In this document: positions 6,364 through 9,388 of the stretch, one piece after another
Numbering within the stretch: position 1 is the stretch's first letter
Layout of the letters: every line of letters starts with the position of its first letter
The notes under the pieces: generated by a model
The model's database searches: none
What the model was told of the DNA's origin: nothing
The model's input: the letters and a program-made list of their open reading frames with translations, nothing else
Made by a program: the position numbers and the translations under genes
Source of the DNA: Pseudomonadota bacterium
GTDB taxonomy: Bacteria; Pseudomonadota; Gammaproteobacteria; Steroidobacterales; Woeseiaceae
Direction of reading: 5' to 3'
DNA: 9,388 bases
NCBI GenBank assembly: GCA_022360335.1
Contig: JAKSCZ010000337.1
Span: 1 to 9,388, forward strand

Positions 6364-7392
6364 ATGGCAAAAATCGGCATCAAGGACATCGCCGCCAAGG
6401 CCGGCGTTTCGATCGCCACCGTGTCGCACGCGTTTCGCAATCCCGGGCGCGTCTCGGAGCAGACGCGCCGCAAAGTGCTCGCCGCCGCGGACGAGGTCGG
6501 CTATGCGCCCAACCGGCTTGCGCGCAGCCTGCGAACGGCCCGTTCGGGATGCATCGTCGCGATCATCCCCGACGTCGCGGACAACCACAACTCGGGCATC
6601 ATCAAGGCGATCGAGAAGACGGCGCACGCGCGCGGCTATTCCGTCCTGCTCGGCGATACGCAGGGTTCGCCGCAGCGGGAGCGCGAGTTCGCCGCGATGG
6701 CGCGTTCGGGCCAGGCGGACGGCATCATCCTGATGTCACACCGTATGCCGTTCAGGATCGGCGAGGGACAACTCGACATCGACGAACTGCCGCCGCTCGT
6801 CAACGGCTGCGAGTTCGCCGGGTACGACGAATTGCCGATGGTGGGTATCGACGATTTTACGGCGGCCGTCGACGCGGCCAACCACCTGATCGACCTCGGC
6901 CACAAGGATATCGCGCTCGTGACCGGCGATATGGCGACGACGAGCAGTCGCCGGCGTCTGGACGGTTTCAGCAGGGCGATGGCCGACGCCGGGATCGAGA
7001 TCAACGATCGCCTGGTCGTGTACGGCGAGTACACGCTCGGAGGAGGCGAAGCGGCGGCCCGCTCATTGCTCATGGAAAAGCAGCGCCCCAGCGCGATCCT
7101 TTGTTTCAGTGACGAGATTGCGCTCGGCTGCATGGCCGTGTTGCGCGAGCGCGGCTTCGACGTGCCCGGCGACATCAGCGTGATCGGTTTCGACAACATT
7201 CCGTTCGCGCGGTACGTTGCGCCGCCGCTGACGACGATCGCGCAGCCGGCCGCCGACATCGGCACGACCTGCGCGGCCCTGCTGCTCGACCTGATAGACG
7301 GCAAGCGGCCCGACAAGATGCGCCACGTGATGCCGCATGAGCTCCTCGTCCGGGAAAGTACGGCCCCGGTTTTCGACGGACGCCGCACGTGA
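6364..7392 (+). CDS. LacI-family transcriptional regulator
   Basis: A 342-residue repressor of normal family length. The N-terminal helix-turn-helix covers residues about 6-25 (IKDIAAKAGVSIATVSHAF), followed by the NPGRVSEQTRRKV segment and the hinge helix NRLARSLR (50-57), where L56 matches the minor-groove leucine of LacI and PurR. H22 replaces the arginine usual at this place in the recognition helix. From about residue 61 the chain is a periplasmic-binding-protein-like sugar sensor, with the typical GFDN block (275-278) near the end. It should bind the 16-bp operator 52-67 bp upstream of its own start and release it when a sugar is present; the inducer is not identifiable. The ATG follows an AT-rich leader without a clear ribosome site. 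The GH5 gene follows after 32 bp and is probably co-transcribed. It controls itself, GH5 and paralogue 3 by location; other targets lie outside the window if they exist. Confidence 0.93.
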   Translation: MAKIGIKDIAAKAGVSIATVSHAFRNPGRVSEQTRRKVLAAADEVGYAPNRLARSLRTARSGCIVAIIPDVADNHNSGIIKAIEKTAHARGYSVLLGDTQGSPQREREFAAMARSGQADGIILMSHRMPFRIGEGQLDIDELPPLVNGCEFAGYDELPMVGIDDFTAAVDAANHLIDLGHKDIALVTGDMATTSSRRRLDGFSRAMADAGIEINDRLVVYGEYTLGGGEAAARSLLMEKQRPSAILCFSDEIALGCMAVLRERGFDVPGDISVIGFDNIPFARYVAPPLTTIAQPAADIGTTCAALLLDLIDGKRPDKMRHVMPHELLVRESTAPVFDGRRT

Positions 7393-7403
7393 ACCGGACG
7401 ACA

Positions 7404-7418
7404 CTCTTCTTAAAGAGG
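7404..7418 (+). promoter_or_regulatory. Shine-Dalgarno sequence of GH5, with a small hairpin over it
   Basis: AGAGG at 7414-7418 sits 6 bases before ATG 7425 and is the best ribosome site in the window; it decides the GH5 start. CTCTT (7404-7408) can pair with AAGAG (7413-7417) around a 4-base loop, which would partly hide the site. The hairpin is short and AT-rich, so its effect may be small. Confidence 0.6.
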
Positions 7419-7424
7419 ATCACC

Positions 7425-8513
7425 ATGAAACCGAGCAGAATGATGCGCGGACTCGCGACGGCGCTGCCGCTGGCGATGGCGGCGCAGGCAAACGATGCGC
7501 CGGAGCGTTTCTGGGAGCAGCCGTATCCGACGCAACTGGAGCGCGATTCCCTGACGGTCGAGCAGGACGTCATACGCGTGGAGGGTAAGCGCTTCGTCGA
7601 CGAGCGGGGCAATACCTTCGTGTTCCGGGGCATGAACGTCGCCGATCCGTCCAAGCTGGTGACGGACGGCCAGTGGGACCGGCGCCTGTTCGACGAGATC
7701 AGGGCGTGGGGAGCGAACACCGTGCGCCTGCCGGTGCACCCTTCCGCCTGGCGGTATCGCGGCCGGGACGAATACCTCGAACTGATCGACGACGCCGTAC
7801 GCTGGGCCAACGAACTGGGCATGTACCTGATCATCGACTGGCACTCGATCGGCTATCTGCCGTCCGAGCTGTACCAGCACGACATGTACGTGACGACCAG
7901 GCAGGAGACGCTTTCGTTCTGGCGCGATATCGCGTTCCGCTACCAGGGCGTGCCGACCGTCGCCGTGTACGAACTGTTCAACGAGCCGACGACGCTGGAG
8001 AACACGCTCGGCAGGCGCGACTGGAGCGAGTGGAGAGCGCTCAACGAATACCTGATCGACATGATCCGGGCGCGCGACCCGGACGTGATCCCTCTCGTGA
8101 CCGGCTTCAACTGGGCCTACGATCTGCGCTATGTGCGCGATGAGCCGGTCGAGCGGGAGGGGATAGCCTACGCAGCGCATCCGTACCCGCAGAAAGCGAC
8201 GCCTGCAGTGCCCGGGAAGGAGCACTTCTTCGCGCTGTGGGAGGAGTATTGGGGCTTCGTTGCGGACACCTACCCGATGATCCTGACCGAGATCGGCTGG
8301 GTTCGCGAGGACGGCCACGGCGCCCACGTCCCCGTGATCGACGACGGCCGTTACGGGCCGATGATCGCCGAGTACATCGAAAGCAAAGGTCTCTCCTGGA
8401 CGGGATGGGTATTCGATCCGGACTGGTCGCCCGTGATGATCGAGGACTGGGAATTCACGCCCAGCGAGCAGGGAGCGTTCTTCAGGCAGCTCCTGCTCGA
8501 CGCCGCCGACTGA
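7425..8513 (+). CDS. Secreted glycoside hydrolase family 5 (cellulase superfamily) enzyme
   Basis: A 362-residue (beta/alpha)8-barrel glycosidase of family GH5, which cuts beta-linked glycans with retention of configuration. The start at 7425 is chosen because of the AGAGG site and because it gives a clean signal peptide: basic MKPSRMMRGL, a hydrophobic stretch, and a likely cut after AQA (residue 22). No lipobox cysteine is seen, so it should be free in the periplasm or secreted. Conserved residues are R101 (RLPVHP), H140 (IIDWH), N186-E187 (LFNEP, acid/base), H252 and Y254 (AHPYP), E289 (ILTEIGW, nucleophile) and W328 (SWTGW). It is a single catalytic domain without a binding module. Likely activities are endo- or exo-action on a beta-glucan or mannan; the subfamily cannot be fixed by eye, although the DPSKL...DWHSIGYLP type resembles a small group found in marine polysaccharide loci. 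It probably shares a transcript with the upstream regulator. A GTG at 7389 overlapping the regulator stop is a less likely start. Confidence 0.9.
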   Translation: MKPSRMMRGLATALPLAMAAQANDAPERFWEQPYPTQLERDSLTVEQDVIRVEGKRFVDERGNTFVFRGMNVADPSKLVTDGQWDRRLFDEIRAWGANTVRLPVHPSAWRYRGRDEYLELIDDAVRWANELGMYLIIDWHSIGYLPSELYQHDMYVTTRQETLSFWRDIAFRYQGVPTVAVYELFNEPTTLENTLGRRDWSEWRALNEYLIDMIRARDPDVIPLVTGFNWAYDLRYVRDEPVEREGIAYAAHPYPQKATPAVPGKEHFFALWEEYWGFVADTYPMILTEIGWVREDGHGAHVPVIDDGRYGPMIAEYIESKGLSWTGWVFDPDWSPVMIEDWEFTPSEQGAFFRQLLLDAAD

Positions 8514-8537
8514 CGGCGCGAGGCAGGCGCCGCGCCG
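8514..8537. terminator. GC-rich stem-loop between convergent GH5 and symporter genes
   Basis: CGGCGCG (8514-8520) pairs with CGCGCCG (8531-8537) around a 10-base loop, filling the entire gap between the two stop codons. The stem is strong, but no T-run follows on either strand, so this is a possible bidirectional transcript end or RNA 3' cap rather than a classic intrinsic terminator. Confidence 0.45.
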
Positions 8538-9388
8538 TCAGGTCGCGTGGCGCTGTGCGAGATCGCGCTCGAATTCCCGGATCGTTCCCGAGTCGATCCG
8601 GTAGAAGAAGATCGCAACGGCCCCCAGCACGGCGAGTATTGCCGGGAAGATGCTGAACATGAAGCGGATTCCGGCCAGCGAGGTGTCGGTCTGGATTTCG
8701 TTGGCGACGAAACCGAACAGGCCGAGGACGATGCCCGACAGGCCCGCGCCGACGGCCAGCCCCAGTTTCTGCGCAAACTGCAGGCTGGAGAAGACCAGTG
8801 CGGTCGTGCGGCGGCCCGTCTTCCATTCGCCGTAATCGGCGGTATCGGCGTACATGGACCAGACGAGCGGCGGCGTCGGCCCGATGACGAGCGTGCCGAT
8901 GCAGTTCACGGCGACCATCAGCCCGTACTGCTCCGGCGGTATAATGTAGAACACGGCCAGGGTGACGGCGTTCAGTATTGTCAGCGCAATCAACAGGCTG
9001 CGCTTCTCGAAGCGCCTGACGAGCGCGCTGGTCGAGGCGATGCCGACGATCGTGGCCAGCAGGCCGAGCGACAGGAACACGGCGGTCTTGTCGAAGATCA
9101 GGAATATCGGCGTGCCGTCGTCGCCGACGTAGTACTTGAAATAGTACATCAGGGATGCGTTACGCACGGCGACGTTCATGAGCGTGAACACCGCGGCGAC
9201 GAACAGCACGATCCAGGGACCGTTGCGCATGACTGCGCGAAGATCGTTCCGGATATCGGTTTCGCCCTGGACCGGGGCAACGCGTTCTCTCGTCGTCGCG
9301 AACGTCACCCAGAACAGCACGATCGAGGACACCGCGAAGATCGCCATCGTGAGCTGGAAACCGAGCGCTTCGTCGTCTCCGCCGAGCA
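8538..9388 (-). CDS. GPH-family (MelB-like) sugar:cation symporter, C-terminal part (5' end outside window)
   Basis: The C-terminal 283 or so residues of a major-facilitator protein of the glycoside-pentoside-hexuronide:cation symporter family, which carries sugars across the inner membrane with Na+ or H+. The frame remains open to the right edge, so the Met codon at 9347 is internal; the preceding residues (GGDDEALGFQLT) are typical of this family just before transmembrane helix 6. About seven hydrophobic helices can be counted, consistent with helices 6 to 12. The family signature near helix 10 is clear: WSMYADTADYGEWKTGRRTT, comparable to the DTVDYGE..TG.R block of MelB. The protein ends in a short charged tail. 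Its promoter is off the window, so whether it answers to the same LacI-type protein cannot be seen. The substrate is probably the mono- or disaccharide released by the GH5 pathway, by context only. Confidence 0.92.
   Translation of the reverse strand, partial: LGGDDEALGFQLTMAIFAVSSIVLFWVTFATTRERVAPVQGETDIRNDLRAVMRNGPWIVLFVAAVFTLMNVAVRNASLMYYFKYYVGDDGTPIFLIFDKTAVFLSLGLLATIVGIASTSALVRRFEKRSLLIALTILNAVTLAVFYIIPPEQYGLMVAVNCIGTLVIGPTPPLVWSMYADTADYGEWKTGRRTTALVFSSLQFAQKLGLAVGAGLSGIVLGLFGFVANEIQTDTSLAGIRFMFSIFPAILAVLGAVAIFFYRIDSGTIREFERDLAQRHAT

Noticed and set aside
7389..7424. GTG start for GH5 overlapping the regulator stop codon
   Set aside because: The ATG at 7425 has a much better ribosome site and gives a compact signal peptide; the extra 12 residues would only lengthen its N-terminal region.
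9345..9347. ATG at 9347 (minus strand) as the start of the symporter
   Set aside because: The frame continues to the right edge with family-typical residues, and only about seven of the twelve expected helices would be included.

Overview
This is a GC-rich stretch of bacterial DNA from a Gram-negative organism, most likely a proteobacterium. A TonB-dependent outer-membrane receptor of the carbohydrate type, a LacI-family regulator, a GPH-type sugar symporter and several tryptophan-halogenase-like flavoproteins occur together in Xanthomonadales, Caulobacterales, Sphingomonadales and marine gammaproteobacteria. The sequence alone does not settle the genus. There are no RNA genes, insertion sequences or CRISPR arrays, and almost every base is coding or regulatory.

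Layout from left to right: (1) the C-terminal part of a TonB-dependent receptor (+, cut by the left edge); (2) a good intrinsic terminator; (3) two tryptophan-halogenase-family genes in tandem (+), the second overlapping the first by an ATGA; (4) a third member of the family on the opposite strand, converging on the second with a 12-bp gap; (5) a 79-bp divergent control region holding one near-perfect LacI-type operator, flanked by a promoter facing each way; (6) a LacI-family repressor (+) followed after 32 bp by a secreted glycoside hydrolase family 5 enzyme; (7) a GC-rich stem-loop; (8) the C-terminal part of a GPH-family (MelB-like) sugar:cation symporter (-, cut by the right edge).

The window reads as a glycan-utilisation locus. 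The GH5 enzyme would cut a polysaccharide outside the cytoplasm, the TonB receptor would bring oligosaccharides across the outer membrane, the GPH symporter would carry the sugar across the inner membrane, and the LacI-type protein would sense a sugar and release its operator. The odd component is the set of three flavin-dependent halogenase paralogues. All three keep the FAD-binding motif, the WxWxIP motif, the catalytic lysine and the catalytic glutamate, so they look like active enzymes. Their C-terminal part appears shorter than the region that holds free tryptophan in PrnA and RebH. One of them shares a single operator with the sugar regulator. Halogenase-like genes beside carbohydrate TonB receptors are a known but functionally unexplained association; three intact divergent copies in one locus, one wired to the sugar switch, is the most interesting thing here.
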